From the NCBI GenBank assembly GCA_010909725.1, contig JAACMV010000024.1:1178001-1242000 (forward strand): a stretch of DNA of 64,000 bases, read 5' to 3'. Under the pieces are notes generated by a model. The model ran no database searches. It was given only the letters and a program-made list of their open reading frames with translations, and was not told where the DNA came from. Position 1 is the first letter of the stretch. Each line of letters opens with the position of its first letter. A program made the position numbers and the translations under genes. This DNA comes from Picochlorum sp. 'celeri' (lineage: Eukaryota > Chlorophyta > Trebouxiophyceae). Shown here piece after piece: positions 38,232-47,611 of the stretch.

Positions 38232-41063
38232 ATGGTGGCGAGCAGGCGAGGCGGAAATGGAGCGACGAGGAGGAATGGTGTAGAGCAGAAGAGGCAGCGT
38301 GATTCGGGGGCTGTGTCGGAGCAATCCAAGCGAGCCAGAGTGGATGCATCTCATCAGAAGGAGAATGGCACACAGCATGTGGGGGCACAGACACGGCGGA
38401 CTAGGATGCAGATGAAGGTGTCTGGTGGGCAGAAGGATGATGTGGAAGCCTCTGAGAATAAATTTGATTTGGTATCGTTGATTGAAAAGGCGGGCGCATG
38501 TATGAATTTGCCTGCTATTGAACGTGTTTTGGAGGACACGTGGCCTTCTAGTAGAGGCAACAATCAAAATGTGCAGCATTTGAAGGAAGCGTATCGAGCT
38601 CTTGATTTAGGATATTATTCGACCAGAAAGTTGGCGGTGCCCAAAATGGCAATGATGCTTTGGCTCCTGTCTGGTAAAGTGAGTGAGGATGCAACATATG
38701 ATTCAGCGTGTGCAGTGAGGAATGCGCAGCTTCCCTCGCAGTTGGAAGACTTGATAAAGAGACGAGGAAAGAAGACTATTGATGGGAAAGCGGTGTTAGA
38801 CAAGTATTTGTTGCAACCAGTTCATGTGAAGCCACAGCCAAAACAACTGCCCCCAGAGGATGTTGCAGACAAAGCCAAGAAGGATTTGCTGAAGAAATAT
38901 TCTGACGAATTCATCCAATTAGCATCTATTGGTAGATTGGTAATGGGCTTGAAGCCTGGAGAAAAGATCACGTTTGCAAAGTTGTTCAGCACACAGTTTT
39001 TGGTCAATCAAGAGTTGATGTTCAAAGCAGGAAGTAATGATTCAGTCAAGGAGGCTATAGTTGATGATCTTGGTTCTGGTATTATCTGCAGATGCAAGGG
39101 TTGTAGTAAAGCTCCTAATTCGAGACCTATGAAGCCAAAGGACTTTTTGTCTCATCTGAATACAAATGCAACACAGGCCATGGTGTATCTCAAACTCAAG
39201 AAATTCGACCAGACGTTGAATCAGTTGTCAAAATTGTTGTCCAGTGATAAATTACGTGATCTTATGGTCGATGTATACCCAGATCATTGCCACAAGTGCA
39301 AAATTGGGGGCGAGTTGCTTTGCTGTGATGGTTGCACCACTGCCTGGCATGTCAAGTGCACAGAGCTGAAGGACATGCCGGGGGACGATGTTCCTTTCTT
39401 GTGTTCCCTGTGTGAAAAGTCGGCCAAAAATGTGAAGAGCGGGTCGGTGAAAGATAGACGGCAGCTGCAGCGGATACGGAATAAAACAAGCCAAAGCCAA
39501 TCAAAGAAGAAGGGCAGAAAGTCACAAGGTGGATATAGACAAAGCACCGGAGGCAGGTTGCGTATGATGGCGCCAGAAAGACACGGCAGGCCCACTCGTA
39601 ATCTCAATAGGAATAAAAGGCTGTTCCAAGGAGAGCAGGGTGGTTTGAGAAGTGGCATGAGGGTGTTTTACAGAGCACGAGGAGTTGAGATATTGGGTGG
39701 TTACATCGTGATCAATCCTTCCGGTTTATCTGGAATTCGCTGCGATCATTGTGATAAGATTATTTCTTGCTCGCAATTCGAATCGCATGCCGGCCATGCT
39801 CAGAGAAGGCAGCCATACGAGCACATTCATGTTGTTGAGGAAGGTGTGAATTTGAAAAAAATTGCTGCCCGTCTACCAGACATGTCAGAGGGGAAAGGTG
39901 GAGAAGAGGTACACGATATTTATTCAGATTTGGATGCTCTGACTGGAGGGTGCACTTTTTGTCGCGAACCAGATTTTCAAAAGGGAGATTTTGGTTCACG
40001 GACCATCATGATTTGTGACCAATGCGAGAGAGAGTATCACGTAGGTTGCTTGGAAGAACATGGGTTGGGAAAGCTAGACTCTCTTCCTGAAGGTGATTGG
40101 TTTTGTGATGATAAATGTGGACGGATTCATGGGCATTTTAAGAGTCTCGTGGACAGAGGAGAGATGAACGCCGATATACTGTTGGACGGACTTGAAACAT
40201 CTAACGTTGAAATAAATGTACCGGAGCAAATAGTCAAGGAGGAAGATCAGATGAATGGGATGAGGCGTAGCTCGAGAACCTGCGTGATTGCGCCAAAGCC
40301 TACAGTGAGGGATAGTCCCTACAAGCTTGATATTGAGGGCTACACTTGGTGTGTGTTGAATGGTTCTGATGGAAGTGACGAAACAACCATAGCAATAACT
40401 GAGGCGAAAAAAATTCTGGAAGAGTCGTTTGATCCAATTATGGACTTGTCTACCAATACAGACTTGTTACCCCTCATGATCCATGCAGAGCAACACGGAG
40501 AGTGGGATTACAGAGGCGTCCACACACTCTTGCTCAAATACATGGATACACCGGTTGTCGCCGCTATTGTTCGCGTCTTTGGTCCACAAATGGCGGAATT
40601 GCCCTTGATCGCAACATTGAAGTCACAGAGGAGGAAAGGGCATGCCAAGGTGCTTGTGGATCTATTCCAAAAGCATCTGAGTTTTGCAGGCATACACAAA
40701 CTTGTGTTACCGGCTGCACACGAGACCGTTGGTGCGTGGAAGGGTGGATTCCAATTTGAAGATATGCCTCACGAAGATGTACGTCTGGCTAAGCATCAAT
40801 TGAAGGTCCTCGTATTCCCTGGCACAGAGATGCTCTGGAAAACAATTGATTCCACCAGCCCTGCCACAGGTCACCATGTCCTCAAACCCATCCTCACAGA
40901 GCAAGAGGAGAATGAGCTCATCCATGTAGCACGATCAATGGTGAATCAAATCGAGAAGGAGTTTGATCTGATTGCAAAGACAAAGGTCAGGCTGACATTG
41001 AAAACATGTTCTGCCAGCAACATGATCAAGGTGGAGTTTAGAATTGAACAGCCCGAGTCATGA
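38232..41063 (+). CDS. PHD-PHD-GNAT chromatin protein (IDM1/ROS4-like)
   Basis: A 943-aa intronless gene. The basic N-terminus (RRGGNGATRRNGVEQKRQRD) suggests nuclear import. PHD1 near 350-400 reads HCHKCKIGGELLCCDGC and ends FLCSLCEK. A Jas-like zinc element follows at about 500-521 (GIRCDHCDKIISCSQFESHAG), then PHD2 at about 572-630 (CTFCREPDF, MICDQCEREYHVGC, WFCDDKC). A GNAT acetyltransferase fold occupies about 755-850 (VVAAIVRVFGPQMAELPLIAT, then SQRRKGHAKVLVDLF, the acetyl-CoA loop). This order matches plant IDM1/ROS4, a histone H3 acetyltransferase that limits DNA methylation. IDM1 substrate choice cannot be carried over with certainty. I prefer the ATG at 38232 to the upstream one at 38187. 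Confidence 0.85.
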   Translation: MVASRRGGNGATRRNGVEQKRQRDSGAVSEQSKRARVDASHQKENGTQHVGAQTRRTRMQMKVSGGQKDDVEASENKFDLVSLIEKAGACMNLPAIERVLEDTWPSSRGNNQNVQHLKEAYRALDLGYYSTRKLAVPKMAMMLWLLSGKVSEDATYDSACAVRNAQLPSQLEDLIKRRGKKTIDGKAVLDKYLLQPVHVKPQPKQLPPEDVADKAKKDLLKKYSDEFIQLASIGRLVMGLKPGEKITFAKLFSTQFLVNQELMFKAGSNDSVKEAIVDDLGSGIICRCKGCSKAPNSRPMKPKDFLSHLNTNATQAMVYLKLKKFDQTLNQLSKLLSSDKLRDLMVDVYPDHCHKCKIGGELLCCDGCTTAWHVKCTELKDMPGDDVPFLCSLCEKSAKNVKSGSVKDRRQLQRIRNKTSQSQSKKKGRKSQGGYRQSTGGRLRMMAPERHGRPTRNLNRNKRLFQGEQGGLRSGMRVFYRARGVEILGGYIVINPSGLSGIRCDHCDKIISCSQFESHAGHAQRRQPYEHIHVVEEGVNLKKIAARLPDMSEGKGGEEVHDIYSDLDALTGGCTFCREPDFQKGDFGSRTIMICDQCEREYHVGCLEEHGLGKLDSLPEGDWFCDDKCGRIHGHFKSLVDRGEMNADILLDGLETSNVEINVPEQIVKEEDQMNGMRRSSRTCVIAPKPTVRDSPYKLDIEGYTWCVLNGSDGSDETTIAITEAKKILEESFDPIMDLSTNTDLLPLMIHAEQHGEWDYRGVHTLLLKYMDTPVVAAIVRVFGPQMAELPLIATLKSQRRKGHAKVLVDLFQKHLSFAGIHKLVLPAAHETVGAWKGGFQFEDMPHEDVRLAKHQLKVLVFPGTEMLWKTIDSTSPATGHHVLKPILTEQEENELIHVARSMVNQIEKEFDLIAKTKVRLTLKTCSASNMIKVEFRIEQPES

Positions 41064-41155
41064 TATATATATAAAGTGTCTATTAATATGCACAGTAGTG
41101 CAATTTAACATTACATGTATTCAGAAAGACGTGTGTGTGAGAGAGCGTGCGATTC

Positions 41156-41810
41156 TCATGGAACACCAGGGATACCACTGAATGGAACTTGTTTCTTCCA
41201 TGCAAGCCACTCCTCTCCAAAGAATTTATAAAGCAGTGCATCTTCCACCCGTATCCTCAGCGCCATAAACCTCCATGTTATAATCATAAATGCAACGGTG
41301 CAACATACATTGCCCAACCAAATCTGACTACCCACGGAAAAGAGGACAAATCCCAAGTAGGCTGGATGCCTGACCACGCTGTAGACGCCTGCAGTACAGA
41401 GTCGATGTTCAGGTTTCCTTTTTGTGGCTATTTTATGCGTAAAATTATGTCCAGCAGTCAGAATAGCACTTTTTCTGATTATTTCGCCACAGAGCATCAT
41501 GACAAATCCGAGCCAGGCCAATGAAACTGCAAAATATTGAGGCACCTGCTGCCAGAGAAATGGAGAGAAGCTGTACTCCAAAACGCCACAGGCCATTGCC
41601 GTCACATACGGTACACTCAATAGCCACGCTACGTATGAAGGAAACCATGCATCTATGAGTCCAGACCATCACAGAGATGCGTCAATATCAGTGCAAGTAA
41701 ACAAACGTACAGGACTTGTCAACTTCTCCCGGGTGAAATCGCCGTGCCAAAAGATACTCCGATACGTGAAACCATATTAACAACAAAATGAAGACTAAAA
41801 GGCGTGTCAT
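41156..41810 (-). CDS. ICMT: Protein-S-isoprenylcysteine O-methyltransferase, one intron
   Basis: Exon 1 (41711-41810) and exon 2 (41156-41652) join over a 58-nt intron, the shortest here, to give 198 aa. The N-terminus (MTRLLVFILLLIWFHVSEYLLARRFHP) is a membrane helix. Exon 2 has the family core: GHNFTHKIATKR, LCTAGVYSVVRHPAYLGFVLFSVGSQIWLGN and RIRVEDALLYKFFGEEWLAWKKQVPFSGIP. Those residues form the SAM and prenyl-cysteine site of ICMT/Ste14. The enzyme methylates the C-terminal prenyl-cysteine of CaaX proteins such as Ras/Rho-type GTPases at the ER. It is slightly shorter than human ICMT but keeps all catalytic blocks. Confidence 0.93.
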
Positions 41811-42317
41811 GATGGAACATAACGGACGAATACGCTTATGGGTCCTTTTGAACAATGCCAACGCAGTTTGACTTTCTGCAACCCATGTGTATTACACCAT
41901 GGCCAACAATCTATGCGGTGCACGATTTTGATACAAACAATAAAGCATTAATTGCGCTGCCATGCACCCTGCGATCCAGTGAGGAGAGGACTTATAACGT
42001 TTTAAACGTTTGAATTCCAACACGGTGTTGAACGGTCGGTCAATGGGTCTGGTCGATCGATGGGAATGGCCCATCAACAGGATTCGAGAGGTCTCGGAGA
42101 CGAGCAGCCCATACACTTGTGAGTGCATCATCATTTGTACAAAGATCAATTCTTTTCGAATATCTTGATGACATTGTGTACATTGGTACATTCATGTATC
42201 GATTTCTTCTCTCTTGAATAAGGGGTTTTAGCCGTGCCAAAGAAGACGGAAAGGAAGGAGCCTTTGCCGGCATCCCATGCGTTACATCGAGCGTAGAGGG
42301 AGCAGCAATATAACCCT
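41811..42317. other. Intergenic region upstream of the first CAP gene
   Basis: 507 bp between the divergent ICMT and CAP genes. Short frames on the minus strand (for example 41892-42191) show no domain or splice partner. CAATATAACC ends about 5 bp before the CAP start codon, too close for a TATA box. A GGTCGATCGATGGG palindromic stretch lies at about 42051-42064. Nothing further is supported. Confidence 0.3.
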
Positions 42318-43262
42318 ATGATATTTTTTACTAGAATTCAGATAGGATTGGTGCTGTTCTTCCTTGGACTGCATCAGGTGGTCGTGCAAGCCCAGCAGGC
42401 AGGTGTTGTGGTTGACTCCCAGGATGATGCCAATGTGATTCTCGACGCGCATAATGCCTACCGAAGATCTCATGGTGCTCCATCATTAACATGGTCTAGA
42501 CGTCTTGCAAAAGATGCCGCTGCATGGGGAGAGGAATGCCGTTGGGAACACGATGGATCGAATAAAGACCAGGGCGAGAACTTGTACGCCTCTTTTGGGT
42601 ATCCAGAAAACACTCTATATCAGAACGCTGCCAAGTCGTGGTACGATGAAGTTGCGTTATACGATTTTGACAACCCAGAGAAGTCAAATTTCAAGGACGT
42701 TGGTCACTTTACTCAGATGGTGTGGAAAAAATCTCGTGAGATTGGCTGTGCTAGAGTAAGATGTCGTGATGGACAAAATGGTCCGTTCAGTATTGATGGG
42801 GAGTGGCTGTATGTCGTGTGCCGATACAGCCCACCCGGAAATATGATGTCTTCAGGTAATGATGCGTATAAATATTTCAAAGAGAATGTTCTCAAAGCAG
42901 GCGAGGAGCCGGTGCCGGAGCCACAAGCACAATGCAATGGCAAAACAAAAACAGTCAAGCTCAAGATTCATGGCACGGGAAAGTCTTGTGACAACGGAGC
43001 GGGACAGGCAGGAGCCCAGGCTGTGTCGGATATCATCAATGGCAAATTTTCATTTTGCAAGTTGTCGTTTTCATGTATCCAAAAGCCCAAGGATGTATCA
43101 TATGTTATTGTCCGCACAACAGTTTCAAGAGGAACAGAGAAGGAGGTCATGGCATTATTGAACAAGGCAGTGAAAGATAAGACATTCTATGATAGGTGGG
43201 GTCTGAAAAGAGTCAAAGGAAAGAAATACAAGGTATGTCTGAATAAAAGAAAGGGGTGCTGA
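42318..43262 (+). CDS. Secreted CAP/SCP (PR-1-like) protein with C-terminal cysteine-rich extension
   Basis: A 314-aa intronless gene with a signal peptide (IGLVLFFLGLHQVVVQA). The CAP domain runs about 38-195: LDAHNAYRRSHG, CRWEHDG, GENLYASFGYP, GHFTQMVWKKSREIGCARVRC and WLYVVCRYSPPGN. The His-Glu-His-Glu cavity residues are all present. A second region (about 205-314) has five cysteines and a strongly basic end (LKRVKGKKYKVCLNKRKGC). CAP proteins act outside the cell as sterol/lipid binders or proteases in different eukaryotes; function here is unknown. The same basic tail is found, broken, in the pseudogene at 47 kb, showing they share ancestry. Confidence 0.9.
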   Translation: MIFFTRIQIGLVLFFLGLHQVVVQAQQAGVVVDSQDDANVILDAHNAYRRSHGAPSLTWSRRLAKDAAAWGEECRWEHDGSNKDQGENLYASFGYPENTLYQNAAKSWYDEVALYDFDNPEKSNFKDVGHFTQMVWKKSREIGCARVRCRDGQNGPFSIDGEWLYVVCRYSPPGNMMSSGNDAYKYFKENVLKAGEEPVPEPQAQCNGKTKTVKLKIHGTGKSCDNGAGQAGAQAVSDIINGKFSFCKLSFSCIQKPKDVSYVIVRTTVSRGTEKEVMALLNKAVKDKTFYDRWGLKRVKGKKYKVCLNKRKGC

Positions 43263-43379
43263 CGTGCCATTATTGAGTCTCCTTGGTGATGCAAACCTTG
43301 TAAGGAGGTACCATACAACCAGGCATGTATGGAAACTGTGAGCGGGGACTTCATGATAAACTATACCTGCCATGAGCAA

Positions 43380-45335
43380 TCAGCGCCGCCCGGAAATAAT
43401 ACCTGCAGCCGTACCAACACCAAGAGTAACGCATCCTTTAAAAGCTCCTTTGACAGCTGAGCCACCTGCACTCTTGGCATTTGATATCGCATTATCTTTA
43501 CTCAACGGATTTTCTCCATTTTCTACGTCTTTTGTCCCTTGCTTTAATTCATCACCTATCCCTTCCACGACACCCCCAGCCACTCCCCCTGTCATGCAAT
43601 TTTTTTTCACAGAATTATTTTGAGGCTGTTGATTGGCCTCATTATTATTTTCAGCATTGTTATCAGCAGGATCACCGTCAGGATCATCAGGAAATTGGCC
43701 GCCAGCTTCCATTTCGGTCCCATCTGAACCAGCATCTGAGGCAACATCTGAGGCAACATCAGACGCAGCGTCAGACGCAACGTCGGCACCTACATCTACA
43801 GCAGCATCTGCTCCAGCAGAACCAATCAGATCTGCGCCAACTGCAACAATGCCTGTGTCAATAAGAGGTCCTAATCTAACAAACGCCGTTATGCTGGTGC
43901 CGTTTACCAGAGACGTATCCAGAGAAGAAGTGAAATCTACACCCAAGCACCTGGAGACGTGATGGTAGTGGGGGGTTTCCAAAGATTGGTACGGGTGGCA
44001 CTCGCCTTCTCTGGTGTCCATTGGAGCCTGGGAAGGTGCCACACGCAGATGCCAAAGGTAGGAATCGCCATTATCAATCACATCAAAAACGTCTGCAACT
44101 ACGCCATCTTGGCCCGGCCCGTCAAACACTAGCATGGCATTTGCAGGCACTTGTTCAATACCTTTTGGCTGTATGTCGTCATCAAGGACCTGCTGTCGAT
44201 ACCTTTCAAAGCATTCGGAGGCCTCATATAACCCTGGCATTGCAAACGTCCCATTCAAGGGGGAGGCCTTGGTCGCTAGTTTAGCCCAGGTGGAGAAGAA
44301 TTCAGTCGAATTTAGCACGTCTTCGAACATTCGTTGGGCCTCCATGTCACTCTTGACAAAAGGGACAGTGGCTGGCAACCTACTTTTAGGGAACCCCACC
44401 TCAATAAATGATCCAAGCTCGTTAGAATATTTATCCAGCCTTTTCACCGTCACACTATCCATGGTGACAAAGTATGTGTTGAGAGGCGTCTTGTGAGATC
44501 CCTCTGGGCAACTGTCAGCTGAACTGTTTTCCCCCTGTGACATGTTGGTGGTCATCTTCAGTTGAGGCACAGCTCGATTGGATCTCTCAGATGTATTGGC
44601 TTGTAATTCTGACAACACGCTTGAAACTTTCACAAAAGCCGTCATACCATTGCCTTGCAAAGAGGATGCATCCAACTCGGCATCTGTCTCAATAGCCAAG
44701 CATCTAGTGGGATGGTGGTATACTTGTGTTGGACTCCTGCATCCAGTCTCTGGGGCATCAAGCGTAGCGTTTGATGGCGCCATTTGCAGCATCCATGCAT
44801 ATGAATCTCCATTATCTTGTACATCCAAAATATCTGCGACAATTGCAGGCAGCCCTGGGGCATGGAATGCAATCAATGCATCTGCTGGAAACCTGTCCAG
44901 ACCAACCTCCTCAGCAACCGAGGCTATTTCAGCAAACTCCTCCATACAATGCTCCACTTCTGCGAGTGATGGCAGGGGATACGACTCTTCCTTTCCACCT
45001 GCCTTCGCAGACGCCCTCGCCCAGGCACCCAGAAAGGCATCTGGGTCAACCACCTCCTGGTACAGATGCCTTTCAGCAATATCGTAGACAACCAGCGGCA
45101 CTGATGATGCTACGTCCGACTTTGAAATAGTGAGCTCATACATGCGTTCAGAATCGCCCTTTCCTCCCATCGGAGTGAGGTTGAAAGAGGATGCAGAAAA
45201 GACGTACGTGGACAGGGGCGCCCAGTCGCAATTCTGCTCTAGAAGGTCTCTCTTATTTCGTCGCGATGCCCCGGTCCGTGCTACGAACAATATCAGCGAG
45301 AGAAAAATGCAAATCAGAGCTGAAACGATCTTCAT
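43380..45335 (-). CDS. Secreted protein with two copies of a beta-rich GDSY domain
   Basis: A 651-aa intronless gene with a signal peptide (MKIVSALICIFLSLILFVARTGA). Two about 200-residue repeats (about 38-240 and 285-490) align through the whole length: FLGAWARAS versus FFSTWAKLA, PADALIAFHAPG versus PANAMLVFDGPG, DVQDNGDSYAWMLQMAPS versus DVIDNGDSYLWHLRVAPS, and TRCLAIETD with TAFVKVS versus SRCLGVDF with TAFVRLG. The pattern (FxxxWA, PxNAxL, VxDVxxNGDSYxWxLxxAPS) resembles an unnamed secreted beta domain seen in bacteria and algae, an inference from memory. After the repeats come a low-complexity VASDAASD region (about 515-545), an Asn/Gln-rich stretch and a Gly/Ala-rich end. Several N-glycosylation sequons support secretion. 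Function is unknown. Confidence 0.72.
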   Translation of the reverse strand: MKIVSALICIFLSLILFVARTGASRRNKRDLLEQNCDWAPLSTYVFSASSFNLTPMGGKGDSERMYELTISKSDVASSVPLVVYDIAERHLYQEVVDPDAFLGAWARASAKAGGKEESYPLPSLAEVEHCMEEFAEIASVAEEVGLDRFPADALIAFHAPGLPAIVADILDVQDNGDSYAWMLQMAPSNATLDAPETGCRSPTQVYHHPTRCLAIETDAELDASSLQGNGMTAFVKVSSVLSELQANTSERSNRAVPQLKMTTNMSQGENSSADSCPEGSHKTPLNTYFVTMDSVTVKRLDKYSNELGSFIEVGFPKSRLPATVPFVKSDMEAQRMFEDVLNSTEFFSTWAKLATKASPLNGTFAMPGLYEASECFERYRQQVLDDDIQPKGIEQVPANAMLVFDGPGQDGVVADVFDVIDNGDSYLWHLRVAPSQAPMDTREGECHPYQSLETPHYHHVSRCLGVDFTSSLDTSLVNGTSITAFVRLGPLIDTGIVAVGADLIGSAGADAAVDVGADVASDAASDVASDVASDAGSDGTEMEAGGQFPDDPDGDPADNNAENNNEANQQPQNNSVKKNCMTGGVAGGVVEGIGDELKQGTKDVENGENPLSKDNAISNAKSAGGSAVKGAFKGCVTLGVGTAAGIISGRR

Positions 45336-45764
45336 GCTGGCTTATAATTCGGCCTTGTCGAGTAAGGAGTCGGGTATTGTGTGCGAGGAGAGAATCTTGC
45401 CACAACGCGCAGGTGTAGGACCCACGTAATCTTAACTAACCGAACTCAATTACCCAATCTGGACAATTTGTCAGAATTGATACTGATAATATCGATGCGA
45501 TATGATTCATGTGGCTCGAAACTGGCTCAGCACTGCACAGTTCGCCAGCATTCCATTGTCGCAGAATCTTTCGAAATATTCCTGCGGCAGCTCAGGTCAT
45601 CGTGATGACTGCCGAATATTCGTCTGCAAACAGCCACCCACGAGTCTGTGGTCTTTGTTTACGGATTCTTAAGGTAATTAACTCTATATCACTCACATAA
45701 AACCATCATACCGGTTTAAAATCCGTCTGCGATCCAGCGTGACACACACTGGCAAGGAGACTCG
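45336..45764. promoter_or_regulatory. Divergent promoter region between the two beta-domain genes
   Basis: 429 bp separate the divergent starts of the GDSY-domain gene and the related gene at 45765. A shared promoter would allow co-expression of the two, which is inference. An ATACCGGTTTAAAATCC segment at about 45710-45726 is the clearest AT-rich core on the right side. No coding frame is supported. Confidence 0.35.
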
Positions 45765-47006
45765 ATGACGCAAAGACTGTGCGGTGTGCTAGCTCTCTTC
45801 GCTTTAGTTACCGTCTCAGTGGGGATTCCAGATAATGTTGATGCAAATCTTACATTTCAGCAAAGGGTGCTGTTGCAGCAAGATTCGTTGCCGGCGTGCG
45901 AATGTCCCGCAAAGCCCAAGTGGCTGTTTGTGACCCCAGCCGAATCTGTTACGGTCACAAAAGCTCCAGGTGGCAATGATCTGGATCTGGAATTGCGGGG
46001 TGTATTTAATTGGTCTACTATGTTTGCATCAAGCCCCTATCCAATATCGACATCGACGTGGACGGATAGTTTGCTCACTGGAGCCATGCATGGTACAGCT
46101 CAGCCAGAGATGGCCATTGCCTGGCCGGTCGCAGGTGATCGAACTCTTTCAGCTGTCACATTCAAGGCGATATCTTTGAACGACACCTCATCTGATGGCG
46201 ATACATATCGGATCAAGATTGCCCCTATGGAGGATGTTGGATACCTCATGGAGAACACCCTCAAGGTGCCAGAGGGATGGAGAGTGCAGCAAGGGGATCT
46301 CTCACCCGGAACCGAGGTATTGAATCCCTTGGTATATATCGATGGATCTGATATTGGTCATGTCAGGCTTGACGAAGACTGTCTATGCGCTGGACAAGCG
46401 GAGGAAGAGTTCAACACTGAGAGCCCCATGTATGTCATGATGTCCAAGGGTGGCATCTTGCAGCCAGAGGGATCTAGCTGGAGGCTCAGCCTTGAAAATG
46501 TCCACCCCTGGACTGCGATGTACTCGTACGGACTAAATCACGCTCAGTTTGTGAATTCATCTGATGCACTGACCTCCACGGCTGAAGACGGTACACCAAA
46601 ATACTTGTACGCATCGTGGGAGATCCCTGAAAGAAAAATGCTGACTATGCCATTTGAGGTGACGAGCATCGATTTTTCATCGCAGGGGGAAAATGGCAGC
46701 ATCAATCTCTCTCTCCTCCCTGTTGATGAACTGGCAGAAGATCAGCTTGACATGGACATTTTGCGTGCGGCAGAACTGGATGCAACCAACGGAAGTAGCA
46801 GCAAAAGTTACACATCTGTGCTGAATAGTTTCCATAGCAAGGGGTCTTCTTTGTCAAACCCTGTCCTTTTTGTGGCCAAAGGACAAACATATGTTAATGC
46901 AACGAGTGAAGACGCCTCTGCAGCGAGTGGAATCCTGTCTACTGCATGGCACAATTCCATGTTTTATGTTGCAGTCCCCTTGTTGGCCAGCTGGCTGTTC
47001 TTGTGA
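45765..47006 (+). CDS. Secreted, probably GPI-anchored protein with two related beta domains
   Basis: A 413-aa intronless gene. A signal peptide (MTQRLCGVLALFALVTVSVG) and a C-terminal hydrophobic tail (SMFYVAVPLLASWLFL) without a cytosolic basic end suggest GPI anchoring. Two about 100-residue repeats (about 53-155 and 221-320) share the order LFVTPAESVTV / MYVMMSKGGIL, LELRGVFNWSTMF / LSLENVHPWTAMY and VTFKAISLNDTSSDGDTYRIKIAP / FEVTSIDFSSQGENGSINLSLLP. The last block resembles the GDSY block of the neighbouring divergent gene, so the two genes probably share a domain family despite low identity. Two CxC-type motifs (CECPAKP and CLCAG) precede the repeats. Several sequons (NLT, NWS, NDT, NSS, NGS, NLS, NAT) fit an extracellular protein. 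Confidence 0.7.
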   Translation: MTQRLCGVLALFALVTVSVGIPDNVDANLTFQQRVLLQQDSLPACECPAKPKWLFVTPAESVTVTKAPGGNDLDLELRGVFNWSTMFASSPYPISTSTWTDSLLTGAMHGTAQPEMAIAWPVAGDRTLSAVTFKAISLNDTSSDGDTYRIKIAPMEDVGYLMENTLKVPEGWRVQQGDLSPGTEVLNPLVYIDGSDIGHVRLDEDCLCAGQAEEEFNTESPMYVMMSKGGILQPEGSSWRLSLENVHPWTAMYSYGLNHAQFVNSSDALTSTAEDGTPKYLYASWEIPERKMLTMPFEVTSIDFSSQGENGSINLSLLPVDELAEDQLDMDILRAAELDATNGSSSKSYTSVLNSFHSKGSSLSNPVLFVAKGQTYVNATSEDASAASGILSTAWHNSMFYVAVPLLASWLFL

Positions 47007-47057
47007 AAGGAGTTCAGCTCAGGAACTGAACTCCATGTATTCCTCGATCATGGCAGA

Positions 47058-47480
47058 CGTCTCCAGTGGATACCCTCTATACATACGCTGGGAAACCTTG
47101 GTACAGTGAGGTCTCTGCATATGATTTCAATAATCCTCAGAATTCCGAGGGTATTGGGCACATTACTCAAATGGTCTGGGCATCCACCTCTGAACATGGT
47201 TATGCAAGAGCCATGTTTCAGGTGGCCAAATACTCCGTTCGATACAAGCGGGGATTGGCTGTTTGTGGTCTGCAGGCACAGTCTACCTGGCAATGTGTTC
47301 CCTTCCAATGGTGATGAGTACCAGTACTTTAGGCAACATATGGGCCGAGACTGTTTAAGGCGGGGTCTGAAAAGAGTCAAAGGAAAGAAATACAAGTATG
47401 TCTGAATAAAAGAAAGGGGTGCTCACGTGCCATTATTGAGTCTCCTCGGTGATGCAAACCTTGTGAGGAGGAACCATTTT
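47058..47480 (+). pseudogene. Truncated, chimeric CAP/SCP pseudogene
   Basis: From about 47058 to 47354 the DNA closely follows the middle of the CAP gene at 47612 (its positions about 47886 to 48160 and then about 48220 to 48245, with the stretch between missing). From about 47355 onward it switches to the 3' end and downstream sequence of the CAP gene at 42318 (GGGGTCTGAAAAGAGTC through the shared non-coding CGTGCCATTATTGAGTC). The signal peptide and first half of the CAP domain are absent. There is a 6-nt in-frame deletion in the NPQ-to-GH region, a 2-nt deletion after AGAGCCATGT, and a 1-nt loss near the end relative to CAAGGTATGTC. Two cysteines conserved in both intact copies are changed in the CAR-AMC segment. 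It cannot encode a functional protein. Confidence 0.85.
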
Positions 47481-47611
47481 GTATTGCCCTTATTGGGGAA
47501 TATTGTGGATACGAACTGACAGATAAGCAGTCGCTTATAAGAATGTGTCGATGACTCGTGGAGCAAAACAAATAAATGATTATATAGTTTACTTGTGAAA
47601 CGTCGTCCAGC

